Origin: QAMX01 sp964515055
GTDB taxonomy: Bacteria; Bacillota; Clostridia; Oscillospirales; QAMX01
Reading direction: 5' to 3'
DNA length: 64,000 nt
Assembly: GCA_964515055.1 (NCBI GenBank)
Contig: CAZEUG010000006.1
Span: 20,936-84,935 of the forward strand
Part shown: positions 43,180 through 52,430 of the stretch, in pieces
Position numbering within the stretch: the stretch's first letter is position 1
Layout: each line of letters opens with the position of its first letter
Program-made: the position numbers and the translations under genes
Notes under the pieces: model-generated
What the model was told of the DNA's origin: nothing
The model's database searches: none
Seen by the model: only the letters and a program-made list of their open reading frames with translations

Positions 43180-43272
43180 GCAACCATTCGGTTGGATTGG
43201 GCTGCCCCGGTTTGTGCAGGCTGTGCAAATCGGGGCAGTCCGAACACTTTTGATGAAGGGAGGTGTTAATTG

Positions 43273-44052
43273 ATGGGGCTTTTTTCTTCTGATCACAGGC
43301 GCAAAAAAAAGGTTGTCGCTTTTGTCGATTTTGAACACTGGTTTTACTCTATGCAAAATCTGCACAACACGCGGCCAAATATCGTGGAATGGTATGATCT
43401 GCTATCGGAACACGGTCAGGTGACCGACTGTATCTTTTTTGCGGATTTCTCACAGCCGGGTATTCGGAGTGAGCTCGGAAAGATTCGCATGATCTCCAAC
43501 AAAATTATTGAAACCAAAAATCCGAATCCAAAGCACGAGAAGGATTATACCGACTTTATCATGCTCGACAACATTTATCAGCGCGCGATTCGAAAAGAGC
43601 AGGACGACATCTTTGTCATTTTTTCCGGGGACGGACATTTCAGCTCCGCAGTTTCTTTTTTAAAGCATTCCTGCTCCAGAGAGGTCGGGATTTACGGCGT
43701 CAGCGGTGCAACCAGCCGTCTGCTCAAGGATGCCGCAGACTGGTATGTGGAGCTGCCGGAAATTCATTCCAGGCGGCATCAGCTTTTTGAGCAGATCTTT
43801 TCGGCCATTCAGCGCATCGAAAGCTGCAAGATTGGCTATGTCACGTTTGCCTCGACAGTCAGTCACGTTTCAACCTGTTCGGACTTTTCGCCGGAAGAGG
43901 TCGAGCACGCACTGCAAACGCTTGTAGAGGCCGGATTTATCCGTCTGGAATCACACAGCTTCAACCTCGGCAACCGCGTCAAAACAATTTCTGTCGATTG
44001 GGGAAAGGTCAGAGCCGCCGGATACCGGCCGGGGCGCACTCTCACCTCCTGA
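43273..44052 (+). CDS. NYN domain protein (PIN-like ribonuclease fold)
   Basis: 260 residues. Residues ~15-165 form an NYN/LabA-like domain: FVDFEHW with the first acidic residue, KDYTDFIMLDNI, and VIFSGDGHFSSAVSFL with the metal-binding Asp, so an RNA-cutting activity is likely. The C-terminal ~75 residues resemble a winged helix (FSPEEVEHALQTLVEAGFIRL), which could bind nucleic acid. Start at ATG 43273 after GGAGG. No partner gene is obvious. Confidence 0.82.
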   Translation: MGLFSSDHRRKKKVVAFVDFEHWFYSMQNLHNTRPNIVEWYDLLSEHGQVTDCIFFADFSQPGIRSELGKIRMISNKIIETKNPNPKHEKDYTDFIMLDNIYQRAIRKEQDDIFVIFSGDGHFSSAVSFLKHSCSREVGIYGVSGATSRLLKDAADWYVELPEIHSRRHQLFEQIFSAIQRIESCKIGYVTFASTVSHVSTCSDFSPEEVEHALQTLVEAGFIRLESHSFNLGNRVKTISVDWGKVRAAGYRPGRTLTS

Positions 44053-44106
44053 TGGGTTTTGACCGCTGTATCACGATTTCTACTGTTTTGGAAAGGATCT
44101 GTTTTC

Positions 44107-45675
44107 ATGAAACACACGCTGTACAGGTGGATGGCCTTCTGTCTCTGTTTGACCATGCTCCTGTCCTTCACAGCCTGTCGATTGACATCGACCAGCCCGG
44201 CTGACACCTCTGACACCTCTGCCGACGCATCCAATCCCGCCATTCCTTCGCAGTCCGCGCTGTTTGCGGGCAGCAGCTACGGCGCATCCGTCGGTTCTCT
44301 GCTCAGCCGGCAGATTTCGGGGCTGGGGCAAAGTGTAGACAATCCCCTGTCGACGCTGACGCAGAATCTGCAAGCTCATGCGCAGGTGGATGCCACCGTG
44401 GAGCTGGCGCTTCAGACCAGCCGTCTCAGCAGTTTTCTGAACGCGCTGCTGAGCGGTACGACAGTATCGCTCCAGTTCAAAAGCATCGAGGACACCTGGC
44501 GTTTGAAGCTCGGTTCTGAATTCCGCCAATTTACAGACAGCGACCTCTCGCTGGAAGGCATCTATGACGGTTCGGATCTCTATCTCTCCATGCCGGGATA
44601 TCTGGACACGGCGCTCCAGCTGCCGCTGGACAGTCTGGTGGATGCCAGTCCGGATGCTTCTGCCTCCCCCTCCGACCTGTTCTCTCATTTGCAGGAGCAA
44701 TTTGCCAATGACAGGATGCAGCAGCTGGTGGACGGTTTCTTCGCCATGCTGAGTGCGGTGATCAGTGACACGCTGTCGGCCATTCCGGACGATGCGTGTT
44801 CCGTGACGGATACGACCCTTGCGCTCGGCGGTTCTGCCATTCCGGTGCAGCAGCTGACCGTTTCATTGACACCGGAGATGTACTACGCCATGGTTCACGC
44901 AGCCTTGACCTCGCTTTGCAACGGTCAGAGTTCTGATGCATTCTTTCTGGCGCTGACGGACTGGATGTCTGAGTTCGACGAAGTCTCCATTGCCGTTGAG
45001 GACTGGCAAACTGAGCTGCAGGACACGCTGGACAATCTGTCGCTCGATGATTTTTCTGACATGGCTGAGGGCGAACTGACCGTCATGGCCACTGCTGACA
45101 CCATTTACGCCGTTTCCATCGCATTGAGTGATGATGAGTCGGCGCTGTCGATCGATTTGCAGGATACCCGCTCGGCCGCTGACGGTGCCCTGACATGGGC
45201 GCTGCTGCTCACGAGCAATCAGGGGGCGTCCTCGCTTTCCTGCTCCGGCAGTCTCTGCCCCGGCGCTTCGACGGCGATGCTGATGGATCTCCGCCTGACA
45301 GACAATCAGCAGGAAGTTCTGTCACTTCACCTCGACAGCGAGGTCACAGCCAATGTCTGCTCCCTGACGCTCTCACTGGATGCGGACAATCAGTCCATCC
45401 GGTTTACGGCCGGGATGGCATCGGACAGCAACCAGATCAGGCTTGCGCTGGAGGACCTTTTCGTCACGCTGGACGGCATTGCATGGCTCGAGGGCGGGTC
45501 GATTGCTTTGACGCTCTCCGCTTCGGACAACCCGGATTCCGCGCCCTATACCGCGCCCGGCAATGCGATCTCGCTCGAGGAATTTGCCACCAACGAGGAT
45601 CTCGGCAATGCATTTTTGAACAACCTGTTTGCCAACCCGGTGCTGTTTGAGCTCATGTCCGGGATTCTCGCATAA
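44107..45675 (+). CDS. Large lipoprotein of unknown function
   Basis: 522 residues with a lipoprotein signal peptide (LLSFTAC). After a Ser/Thr/Asp/Pro-rich linker (~25-50) the rest alternates beta-like strands rich in S, T, D and L, with few cysteines; I recognise no family. It is likely surface-exposed. AAAGGA lies 9 nt before ATG 44107; an earlier in-frame start has no site. A terminator follows at 45736. It is 54 nt behind the NYN gene. Confidence 0.75.
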   Translation: MKHTLYRWMAFCLCLTMLLSFTACRLTSTSPADTSDTSADASNPAIPSQSALFAGSSYGASVGSLLSRQISGLGQSVDNPLSTLTQNLQAHAQVDATVELALQTSRLSSFLNALLSGTTVSLQFKSIEDTWRLKLGSEFRQFTDSDLSLEGIYDGSDLYLSMPGYLDTALQLPLDSLVDASPDASASPSDLFSHLQEQFANDRMQQLVDGFFAMLSAVISDTLSAIPDDACSVTDTTLALGGSAIPVQQLTVSLTPEMYYAMVHAALTSLCNGQSSDAFFLALTDWMSEFDEVSIAVEDWQTELQDTLDNLSLDDFSDMAEGELTVMATADTIYAVSIALSDDESALSIDLQDTRSAADGALTWALLLTSNQGASSLSCSGSLCPGASTAMLMDLRLTDNQQEVLSLHLDSEVTANVCSLTLSLDADNQSIRFTAGMASDSNQIRLALEDLFVTLDGIAWLEGGSIALTLSASDNPDSAPYTAPGNAISLEEFATNEDLGNAFLNNLFANPVLFELMSGILA

Positions 45676-45735
45676 ACCAATCTCAGCGCACAAAACGCCA
45701 CGCAGAGGCTTTCTGTGTGGCGCGTAAACAAAGCG

Positions 45736-45772
45736 AAACCGACCTATGATTCCTCTTATAGGTCGGTTTTTT
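45736..45772 (+). terminator. Terminator of the lipoprotein gene
   Basis: 11-bp stem (45736-45746 with 45758-45768) followed by six T. A second hairpin lies at 45690-45715. Confidence 0.85.
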
Positions 45773-45969
45773 CGTGAAGTGTAGTGGCTCTCATGTGTCA
45801 CAGGAGATTCTTTCGTGTCAATGATACTGTCATACAAGGACATCAGGTTAGAAATGACTGAAATGACTGTCAAATTGTGGTAGACATATGGTGTCCTGCC
45901 GAATCTGTCAGCAAAATTCGAGCCGGTTGCCCTGAGTCTGTGCGATGATTCGTTGGTTTCATCTGCAAG
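45773..45969. other. Gene-free spacer
   Basis: No gene or clear signal; it contains a 9-nt direct repeat GAAATGACT around 45853 and weak promoter-like boxes only. Confidence 0.5.
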
Positions 45970-46003
45970 AACGGCCACAACAGATCAAGCTGTTGTGGCC
46001 GTT
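45970..46003 (-). terminator. Hairpin behind engB
   Basis: Perfect 14-bp stem (45970-45983 with 45990-46003, loop 45984-45989). T content after it is modest on both strands. Confidence 0.6.
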
Positions 46004-46052
46004 TCCTGTCGTATGGCCTACACGCTGTTTGCTGTGAGGCGTTTTTTCGGTA

Positions 46053-46658
46053 TCAATTGGCAGAGGTGTTCCCTGCCCATTCGTTCAGGCGGTCGAGGAG
46101 ATCAGAACGACCTGTCCCCTTTTCCGCGGAGTACATCAGAATATCCGCGCCGGAGAAAGCATGCGAAATTTCAGCCGGTCGAGCCGCCAGTTCCGTCTTG
46201 TTCAGCTTATCGCATTTGTTGGCAACAATCAGGAACGGGAGATTCGCCGAAACGAAGTAATTGGCCATGGTCAGATCGGCGTCGAGCGGTCCGTGCCGTG
46301 CATCAATAATCAGCAGGCCGAGCGCCGGCAGCGACGTGTACCGGGCGCAGGTCGCGAAGAAATCATCGATCAGCGCAGCCCACCGGTCGCGTTCGTTGAA
46401 GGAGCGTTTGGCGTAGCCGTAGCCCGGCAAATCGACCAGGTAGACCGTTTCATCGACGCAGAAGTAGTTGACCTGCGTCGTTTTTCCGGGCGACGCACCG
46501 ACGCGGGCAAAGTTCTTCCGGTTCAGCATCGAATTGATCACGGAGGATTTGCCGACGTTGGAGCGTCCGGCCAGAATCACCAGCGGATGGCTGTCAAACA
46601 GGAAATCGCGTTTGGAAGCGGCAGATTTGAGAAACTGCACGTTGTGTACATTCAGCAT
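46053..46658 (-). CDS. engB: Ribosome biogenesis GTP-binding protein EngB/YsxC
   Basis: 201 residues, TrmE-Era-EngA-YihA family GTPase needed for large-subunit assembly. G1 GRSNVGKSS, G2 in PGKTTQVNYF, G3 DLPGYGYA, G4 NKCDK, G5 in YSAEKGTG. GAGGG lies 8 nt before ATG 46658. It is 11 nt behind clpX, and engB behind clpX is a conserved order in Firmicutes. Confidence 0.97.
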   Translation of the reverse strand: MLNVHNVQFLKSAASKRDFLFDSHPLVILAGRSNVGKSSVINSMLNRKNFARVGASPGKTTQVNYFCVDETVYLVDLPGYGYAKRSFNERDRWAALIDDFFATCARYTSLPALGLLIIDARHGPLDADLTMANYFVSANLPFLIVANKCDKLNKTELAARPAEISHAFSGADILMYSAEKGTGRSDLLDRLNEWAGNTSAN

Positions 46659-46669
46659 TGCAGCGACCC

Positions 46670-47944
46670 TCAGCGTTGAGTGACAGCCGGCATGGCGCGT
46701 TTGCCTGGAATCCGTTTCACGACCGGAGCTGCTTTCTTTTCCACGCAATCTCTCGTGATGACAACTTCCACAACGTCCTCCTGGGACGGAATGTCATACA
46801 TCGGGCCGATCAGGACACTCTCCATGATGGAGCGCAGGCCGCGTGCGCCGATATTCTTTTTGGTGGCTTCCTCAGCAATGGCGCGAACAGCATCGTCCTC
46901 GAAGGTCAGTTTCACGTTTTCCATCTCGAACATATGCACATACTGCTTGGTCAGGGCGTTTTTCGGCTCGGTCAACACGCGGACGAGTGCATCCTCATTC
47001 AGCTGCGACAGCGAAATGATCACCGGCAACCGTCCAACCAGCTCCGGAATCAGGCCGAATTTGATGATATCATGTGCTTCGACCTCTTCCAGCAGCTGTG
47101 AAACCTCCCGCTCCTTGCGGGTTGCAATCTGGGCATTGAAGCCGATATTTTTCACGTTGACACGTTTTTCAATCAGCTTATCGATTCCGTCAAATGCACC
47201 GCCGCAGATAAAGAGGATGTTCGTCGTGTCAATCTGGATGCATTCCTTCTGCGGATGCTTCCGGCCACCCTGCGGCGGGACATTGGCCACCGTGCCTTCC
47301 AGGAGCTTCAACAGCGCCTGCTGGACGCCTTCGCCGCTGACATCGCGGGTAATGGAGGTGTTTTCGCTTTTCCGGGAAATCTTATCGATTTCATCGATGT
47401 AAATGATCCCGTGCTCCGCGCGGGCGATATCATAGTCTGCCGCCTGAATCAGGCGCAGCAGAATATTTTCCACATCTTCACCGACATAGCCCGCTTCTGT
47501 CAGCGTTGTCGCGTCCGCAATGGCAAACGGCACCTTCAGCGTTTTTGCAAGCGTCTGTGCCAGGTAGGTTTTGCCACAGCCTGTCGGCCCGAGGAGCAGA
47601 ATGTTGCTCTTTTGCAGCTGCACATCGGACTGATCATTGAAATAGACGCGTTTATAGTGATTGTAGGTTGCCACAGAAAGGGCGATTTTCGCCGCGTCCT
47701 GACCAATGACATATTGATCAAGGATGGCTTTCATTTCTGCTGGTTTGGGAAGCGGGCCATCCGGTTTTTCCGGTGCGCGATGTGTTGCAGAGACGTCGTC
47801 CTCGTCTGATATCATCTGATAGCAGAGGCGGACGCAGTCATCGCAGATATAGGCCGCATCGCCGGAAATAATGCGATTCGCCTCCGTCTGAGGGCGACCA
47901 CAGAAGGAGCAGCAAATCAGCCGTTTGTCATCATTTCTTGCCAT
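46670..47944 (-). CDS. clpX: ATP-dependent Clp protease ATPase subunit ClpX
   Basis: 424 residues. N-terminal zinc domain (CSFCGRPQTEA...CDDCV), Walker A LLGPTGCGKT, Walker B IIYIDEIDKI, the substrate pore loop YVGED, and the arginine finger region GLIPELVGRLPV. It unfolds tagged proteins, including those carrying the tmRNA tag of this window, and feeds them to ClpP, encoded 20 nt upstream. Confidence 0.98.
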   Translation of the reverse strand: MARNDDKRLICCSFCGRPQTEANRIISGDAAYICDDCVRLCYQMISDEDDVSATHRAPEKPDGPLPKPAEMKAILDQYVIGQDAAKIALSVATYNHYKRVYFNDQSDVQLQKSNILLLGPTGCGKTYLAQTLAKTLKVPFAIADATTLTEAGYVGEDVENILLRLIQAADYDIARAEHGIIYIDEIDKISRKSENTSITRDVSGEGVQQALLKLLEGTVANVPPQGGRKHPQKECIQIDTTNILFICGGAFDGIDKLIEKRVNVKNIGFNAQIATRKEREVSQLLEEVEAHDIIKFGLIPELVGRLPVIISLSQLNEDALVRVLTEPKNALTKQYVHMFEMENVKLTFEDDAVRAIAEEATKKNIGARGLRSIMESVLIGPMYDIPSQEDVVEVVITRDCVEKKAAPVVKRIPGKRAMPAVTQR

Positions 47945-47964
47945 GTGGATCTCCTGTCGTGCGT

Positions 47965-48549
47965 TTATTTTTGACGGGTCAGCACTGCGTCAATCAGGCC
48001 ATATGCCTTGGCTTCTTCTGCCGTCATGAAATGGTCGCGTTCCGTATCGGCTTCCACCACGTTCAGCGGCTGGCCTGTCATCTGTGCAAGCATTTCGTTC
48101 ATTTTGGAGCGAATGGCAATGATTCGTTCTGCGTGAATTTTGATATCACTGACCTGACCCTGTGCGCCGCCGGAGGGCTGGTGAATCATAATTTCGCTGT
48201 TCGGCAGTGCGAAGCGTTTGCCCTTTGCACCGGCAGCCAGGAGAAATGCGCCCATGCTGGCAGCCATGCCGATGCAGATGGTTGAGACATCCGGTTTGAT
48301 ATATTGCATGGTGTCGTAAATGGCCATACCGGACGTGATGGAGCCGCCCGGGCTGTTAATATAGAGAGAAATGTCCTTATCCGGATCCTGTGCTTCCAGA
48401 TAGAGCAGCTGTGCGACAACCAGCCCCGCAGAGACATCATTCACTTCCTCATGGAGGAAAATGATACGGTCATTCAGCAGGCGGGAAAAAATATCAAAGC
48501 TGCGCTCGCCGCGGTTGGTCTGTTCAATAACCATCGGTACCAAACTCAT
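47965..48549 (-). CDS. clpP: ATP-dependent Clp protease proteolytic subunit
   Basis: 194 residues. Catalytic triad Ser98 (GMAASMGAFLL), His123 (IMIHQPSGG) and Asp172 (ERDHFM) in the standard ClpP positions, with the hydrophobic N-terminal handle. Forms the barrel protease with ClpX. A transcription terminator lies between tig and clpP. Confidence 0.98.
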   Translation of the reverse strand: MSLVPMVIEQTNRGERSFDIFSRLLNDRIIFLHEEVNDVSAGLVVAQLLYLEAQDPDKDISLYINSPGGSITSGMAIYDTMQYIKPDVSTICIGMAASMGAFLLAAGAKGKRFALPNSEIMIHQPSGGAQGQVSDIKIHAERIIAIRSKMNEMLAQMTGQPLNVVEADTERDHFMTAEEAKAYGLIDAVLTRQK

Positions 48550-48583
48550 AATGAATCATCCCTTCGTTTTGATTTTCGGTTCT

Positions 48584-48634
48584 AAAAAACAGGCAGCGCC
48601 GCCGATCTGCCGTCAGAGACGTGCGGCGCTGCCT
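48584..48634 (-). terminator. Terminator of tig
   Basis: 12-bp stem (48623-48634 with 48591-48602) followed by six T on the minus strand (48584-48589); the loop is 20 nt. Confidence 0.85.
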
Positions 48635-48660
48635 ATCATGATCGTCAGATTGACTGAATT

Positions 48661-50055
48661 TTATTCAGCGTCTGTTTCGGTCTTTTCTTCAGCGGCCTTT
48701 TTTCTTGTACGTTTTTTGGGTTCCGGCTTCGCTTCTTCCGTTGCAGCGTCCTGCGTTTCGGCTTCTTCGGCCGGTTTCGGATCCAGCTTCACAGCGGTTT
48801 CCTTGATGAGGTCAATGGCGCGGGTCTTCTGCATATCTTCGCGAACCGCTTCGTAGCTCATGTATTTCTTCAGCTGGTCAACCGGGGTCTTGTACTGTTC
48901 GGCCAGTTTTTCATATTCGGCTTCAACGGCTTCATCCGTGATTTCGAAGTTCTCAGCCTTGACAATGGCTTCCAGAGCCAGCGTGGTCTTCACCTGACGC
49001 TCTGCGCGGTCGCGGAAGGTGGAACGGAAGCCGTCCATATCCATGCCGCTCATCTGCAGATAGGCTTCCAGCGTCATACCCTGGGAGCGGAGGCGGTATT
49101 CAAAATCTTCGGCAATCCGGTCGAGCTGCTGTTCGATCATGCAGGCCGGAATATCGACTTCCACGCCTTCCAGCAGTTTATCGAGCAGGCGTTCTTCGAA
49201 TTCTTCATTTGCGCTCTTTTCGCGGACGGTCTGCATTTTCTGCTTCAGGTCTTCGCGATACTCAGCCAGCGTTTCGAACTCGGAAACGTCTTTTGCGAAT
49301 TCATCATCGAGCTCCGGCAGGATGTTTTCCTTGACTTCGTGCACTTTGACCTTGAAGACGGCCGGTTTGCCCGCGAGCTCTTCTGCCTGATACTGTTCCG
49401 GGAATGTGACGTTGACGTCTTTTTCATCGCCGGCTTTGACGCCGATCAGCTGATCCTCAAAGCCCGGAATGAACTGACCGGAACCGAGGCGGAGATTGTG
49501 GTTTTCAGCTTTGCCGCCTTCGAATGCGACATCGTCCACGAAGCCTTCAAAGTCGATCACAACAGTATCGCCGTCTGCCGCTTCACGTTCCACGGTTTCG
49601 AGGCGGCCATTCCGCTTCCGGCGGTTCTGGAGTTCGTTTTCGACATCTTCATCGGTCACGTTGGGTGCGACAAATTCGGCTTCGAGGTTCTGGTACTGGC
49701 CGAGCTTCACTTCCGGTTTCACGGTGACAACGGCGGTGAAGGTGAAGCCGTCTGCGTCAATGCTGGTCAGTTCGACTTCAGCGCGATCAACCGGTTCGAT
49801 GCCGGCTTCCTTCACGGCTGCGGAGTAAACCTCCGGATATGCGATATTGACTGCGTCTTCATAGAAAACGCCTTCACCATAGGTGCGTTCGATCATACGA
49901 CGCGGTGCGCGGCCACGGCGGAAGCCCTGAACGTTGAAACGCGACGCGTTTTTCTTATAAGATTTTTCGATGGCCGCTTCAAATTCGTTCTTTTCGACGG
50001 CGATTTCAAGCTTGACCTGGTTTTTGTCTGTTTTCTCTACATTTTTCAAAATCAT
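48661..50055 (-). CDS. tig: Trigger factor
   Basis: 464 residues, ribosome-bound chaperone with peptidyl-prolyl isomerase activity. The ribosome-binding signature is GFRRGRAPRRMIE (~45-57); the FKBP-type middle domain (DGDTVVIDFEGFVDDVAFEGG) and the C-terminal helical arms follow. The last ~40 residues form an extra, highly charged Ala/Glu/Lys tail (KPEPKKRTRKKAAEE). GGAGG lies 8 nt before ATG 50055. tig-clpP-clpX order is conserved in Firmicutes. Confidence 0.97.
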   Translation of the reverse strand: MILKNVEKTDKNQVKLEIAVEKNEFEAAIEKSYKKNASRFNVQGFRRGRAPRRMIERTYGEGVFYEDAVNIAYPEVYSAAVKEAGIEPVDRAEVELTSIDADGFTFTAVVTVKPEVKLGQYQNLEAEFVAPNVTDEDVENELQNRRKRNGRLETVEREAADGDTVVIDFEGFVDDVAFEGGKAENHNLRLGSGQFIPGFEDQLIGVKAGDEKDVNVTFPEQYQAEELAGKPAVFKVKVHEVKENILPELDDEFAKDVSEFETLAEYREDLKQKMQTVREKSANEEFEERLLDKLLEGVEVDIPACMIEQQLDRIAEDFEYRLRSQGMTLEAYLQMSGMDMDGFRSTFRDRAERQVKTTLALEAIVKAENFEITDEAVEAEYEKLAEQYKTPVDQLKKYMSYEAVREDMQKTRAIDLIKETAVKLDPKPAEEAETQDAATEEAKPEPKKRTRKKAAEEKTETDAE

Positions 50056-50089
50056 GGTTATGTCCTCCTGCGTCTTCAGATACCGTAGT

Positions 50090-50118
50090 ATTATATCATA
50101 TTTTCATGAGAATGCCAA
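50090..50118 (-). promoter_or_regulatory. tig promoter
   Basis: Minus strand TTGGCA (50113-50118), 17-nt spacer, TATAAT (50090-50095). Confidence 0.8.
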
Positions 50119-50190
50119 CTGGTTTTTGAAATAAAAATCTTTTTTCCTGCGATTTTTCCGTGCATCACGCCATTTTTTACGAAAAGTCCG

Positions 50191-50892
50191 TCAGTCAATC
50201 CGCAGCGGACAGAAATTCAGATGGTCTGCCGAGATGCAGGTGTATGTGATGCCGTCGATACAGCCCTCTTTTGCATACCGCAGAGAGCGGCCGTGCAAAT
50301 GGCCGTAATAGCAGCGCCGCACACCGTAGGTGTGCAGAAGCTCCAGAATGCCCGTGCTGACAAAGGTCTGGAACACAGGCGGGTAATGCAGCACCGCAAC
50401 CAGCTCTGACGCGCCCAGCTTTCTGCCCTCTTCCAGCGAGGCCTTCAGGCGAATCAGTTCCCGCCGATAGACCTTCCCGCTTTCTGCCGCTCCGGCGTTT
50501 TCGTTTTCCACGAACCAGCCGCGTGTGCCGCAGTAGGCGATTTCGCCGATTTGGACAGCCGTATTGTGCAGAAAGTCCAGCGTGTTCAGTTGATGTTCGG
50601 CCAGGAAACGGCGCATTCCTGTCACTGTTGTCCAGAAATAGTCATGGTTTCCCTTGAGGAGCAATTTTCGGCCGGGCAGCTGTTCGATCAGTTGGAAATC
50701 CAGCAGCGCCTCCGCCAGGGACATCCCCCAGGAGGTATCACCGGCCAGCAGAACCGTATCCTCCGGGTCGATTGTATTCGTCCAGGCTGCCTGTATTTTC
50801 TCCACATAGCCATTCCAGACGCCGCCAAAGAGATCCATCGGTTTATTGACGGCCTGAGACAGGTGCAGATCTCCCATTACATAGACTGCCAA
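50191..50892 (-). CDS. Metallophosphoesterase
   Basis: 233 residues with the calcineurin-like motifs: GDLHL (7-11), GDTSWG, GNHDYFW, LHYPPV and GHLHGRS. This set of residues binds two metal ions and cleaves phosphoesters. The substrate is unknown; relatives in Clostridia are often annotated as UDP-diacylglucosamine-like or unknown phosphoesterases. Starts 18 nt behind thrC. Confidence 0.9.
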   Translation of the reverse strand: MAVYVMGDLHLSQAVNKPMDLFGGVWNGYVEKIQAAWTNTIDPEDTVLLAGDTSWGMSLAEALLDFQLIEQLPGRKLLLKGNHDYFWTTVTGMRRFLAEHQLNTLDFLHNTAVQIGEIAYCGTRGWFVENENAGAAESGKVYRRELIRLKASLEEGRKLGASELVAVLHYPPVFQTFVSTGILELLHTYGVRRCYYGHLHGRSLRYAKEGCIDGITYTCISADHLNFCPLRID

Positions 50893-50910
50893 TCCACACG
50901 CTCCTTTCTC

Positions 50911-52395
50911 TCAGCTCAGCAGCAGCGCCGACACCTTGGCCAGCATATCCGTTTTGGCGACGCTGTCTGTGAAGCGAACCGGCTTTCCGGCCAGCTCCCG
51001 AATCGGAGCCGGTACCTCGATTCCGGTTTTTTGAGACAGGACGGACGCAGCGTTCGTCTGATCCTCGCAGATTTCTCCGGTCAGAGCGCGCAGAACATCC
51101 GGTGCGAACTTGAACGGGCTGGCCGTAGATGCGACAAGTGTCTGCGTCGTATCACCGGTCGTCCGGCGGTACTCATCCAGCACGGACAATGCCACAGCCG
51201 TATGGGTATCGGGGAGATAGTGATAATCGCTGTAGTAACGGCGGATGCAGTCGAGCGTGGCCTGATCATCGCACCAGCCCGCACGGAAGGTCTGTTCCAG
51301 CCGTTTGGCCAACACGGGGGACACCTGATACTCGCCCTGTTCGGACAACTGATGCATCCAGCCTGCGACCTCTTCCCCATTGTGCTCCGACAGTTCAAAG
51401 AGCAATCGCTCCACATTGCTGGAGACGAGAATATCCATGGAGGGCGCGTTCGTGGTATAGAACGGGCGGCGTGCATTGTAGTGGCCGGTCTGCAGAAACT
51501 CCGTCAGGACGTTGTTTGCGTTGGAGGCGCAGATCAGGTGGGCAACCGGCAGACCCATGCGCTTGGCGAAATAGGCAGCCAGAATGTTGCCGAAGTTCCC
51601 GGTCGGGACGCAGATGTTGATCTTTTCGCCGTCGGCAATCGCACCCTGATTCAGCAAATCGCAATAGGCCGACACATAGTAGACGATCTGCGGAACGAGG
51701 CGACCCCAGTTGATGGAGTTTGCGCTGGAGAGGCGAATCCCCTTCTGTGCCAGCTGTTCTGCGAAGGCGGCGTCGGCAAAAATCCGTTTGACGCCGGTCT
51801 GGGCATCGTCAAAGTTGCCCTGAACCGCGCTGACCATCACGTTGCGGCCGGACTGCGTGATCATCTGGCGTTTTTGAATCTCGCTAACGCCGTTTTCCGG
51901 ATAAAACACGAGAATCCGCGTACCGTCCACGTCTGCGAAGCCTTCCAGCGCGGCTTTACCGGTATCGCCGGAGGTGGCGACCAGGATGGTGATTTCATCT
52001 GTGACGCCGCATTTTTTCATGGACGCCGTCAGCAGGTAGGGCAGGATTTGCAGCGCCATATCTTTGAATGCGCAGGTCGGCCCGTGAAAGAGTTCCAGGA
52101 TATGCGTCCGGTCTCCGCACGGAACAACCGGTGCAACCGCTGCCGAGTCAAAGCGGCGGTAGGCTGTTTTGGTGTAGTCAGACAGCTCTTCCGGGGTGAA
52201 ATCCGTCAGGAAGCTACCGAGCAGCCACGCGGCGCGTTCCGCATAGGAGCAGGTGCGCAGATAAGTAATGTGGCTTTTATGAATCTCCGGGATGGAGGCC
52301 GGTATGAACAGGCCACCGTCCGGAGCGATGCCGGACAGGATCGCCGCAGATGACTCCACGCGCCTGGAAGAATTCCTCGTACTGATATAATCCAT
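50911..52395 (-). CDS. thrC: Threonine synthase
   Basis: 494 residues, PLP enzyme that makes threonine from O-phosphohomoserine. The PLP lysine is in HGPTCAFKDMALQ, the phosphate loop in ATSGDTGKAA, and FYPENGVSEIQKRQM plus PTGNFGNILA are typical. AAAGGAG is 9 nt before ATG 52395; an upstream frame has no site. It lies in a gene run with no obvious threonine-pathway neighbours. Confidence 0.97.
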   Translation of the reverse strand: MDYISTRNSSRRVESSAAILSGIAPDGGLFIPASIPEIHKSHITYLRTCSYAERAAWLLGSFLTDFTPEELSDYTKTAYRRFDSAAVAPVVPCGDRTHILELFHGPTCAFKDMALQILPYLLTASMKKCGVTDEITILVATSGDTGKAALEGFADVDGTRILVFYPENGVSEIQKRQMITQSGRNVMVSAVQGNFDDAQTGVKRIFADAAFAEQLAQKGIRLSSANSINWGRLVPQIVYYVSAYCDLLNQGAIADGEKINICVPTGNFGNILAAYFAKRMGLPVAHLICASNANNVLTEFLQTGHYNARRPFYTTNAPSMDILVSSNVERLLFELSEHNGEEVAGWMHQLSEQGEYQVSPVLAKRLEQTFRAGWCDDQATLDCIRRYYSDYHYLPDTHTAVALSVLDEYRRTTGDTTQTLVASTASPFKFAPDVLRALTGEICEDQTNAASVLSQKTGIEVPAPIRELAGKPVRFTDSVAKTDMLAKVSALLLS

Positions 52396-52430
52396 AGTTG
52401 GGTTCTCCTTTTTATGTCGGGTCGCAGCGT

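Noticed and set aside
50551..52353. 600-codon plus-strand ORF
   Set aside because: Antisense to thrC.
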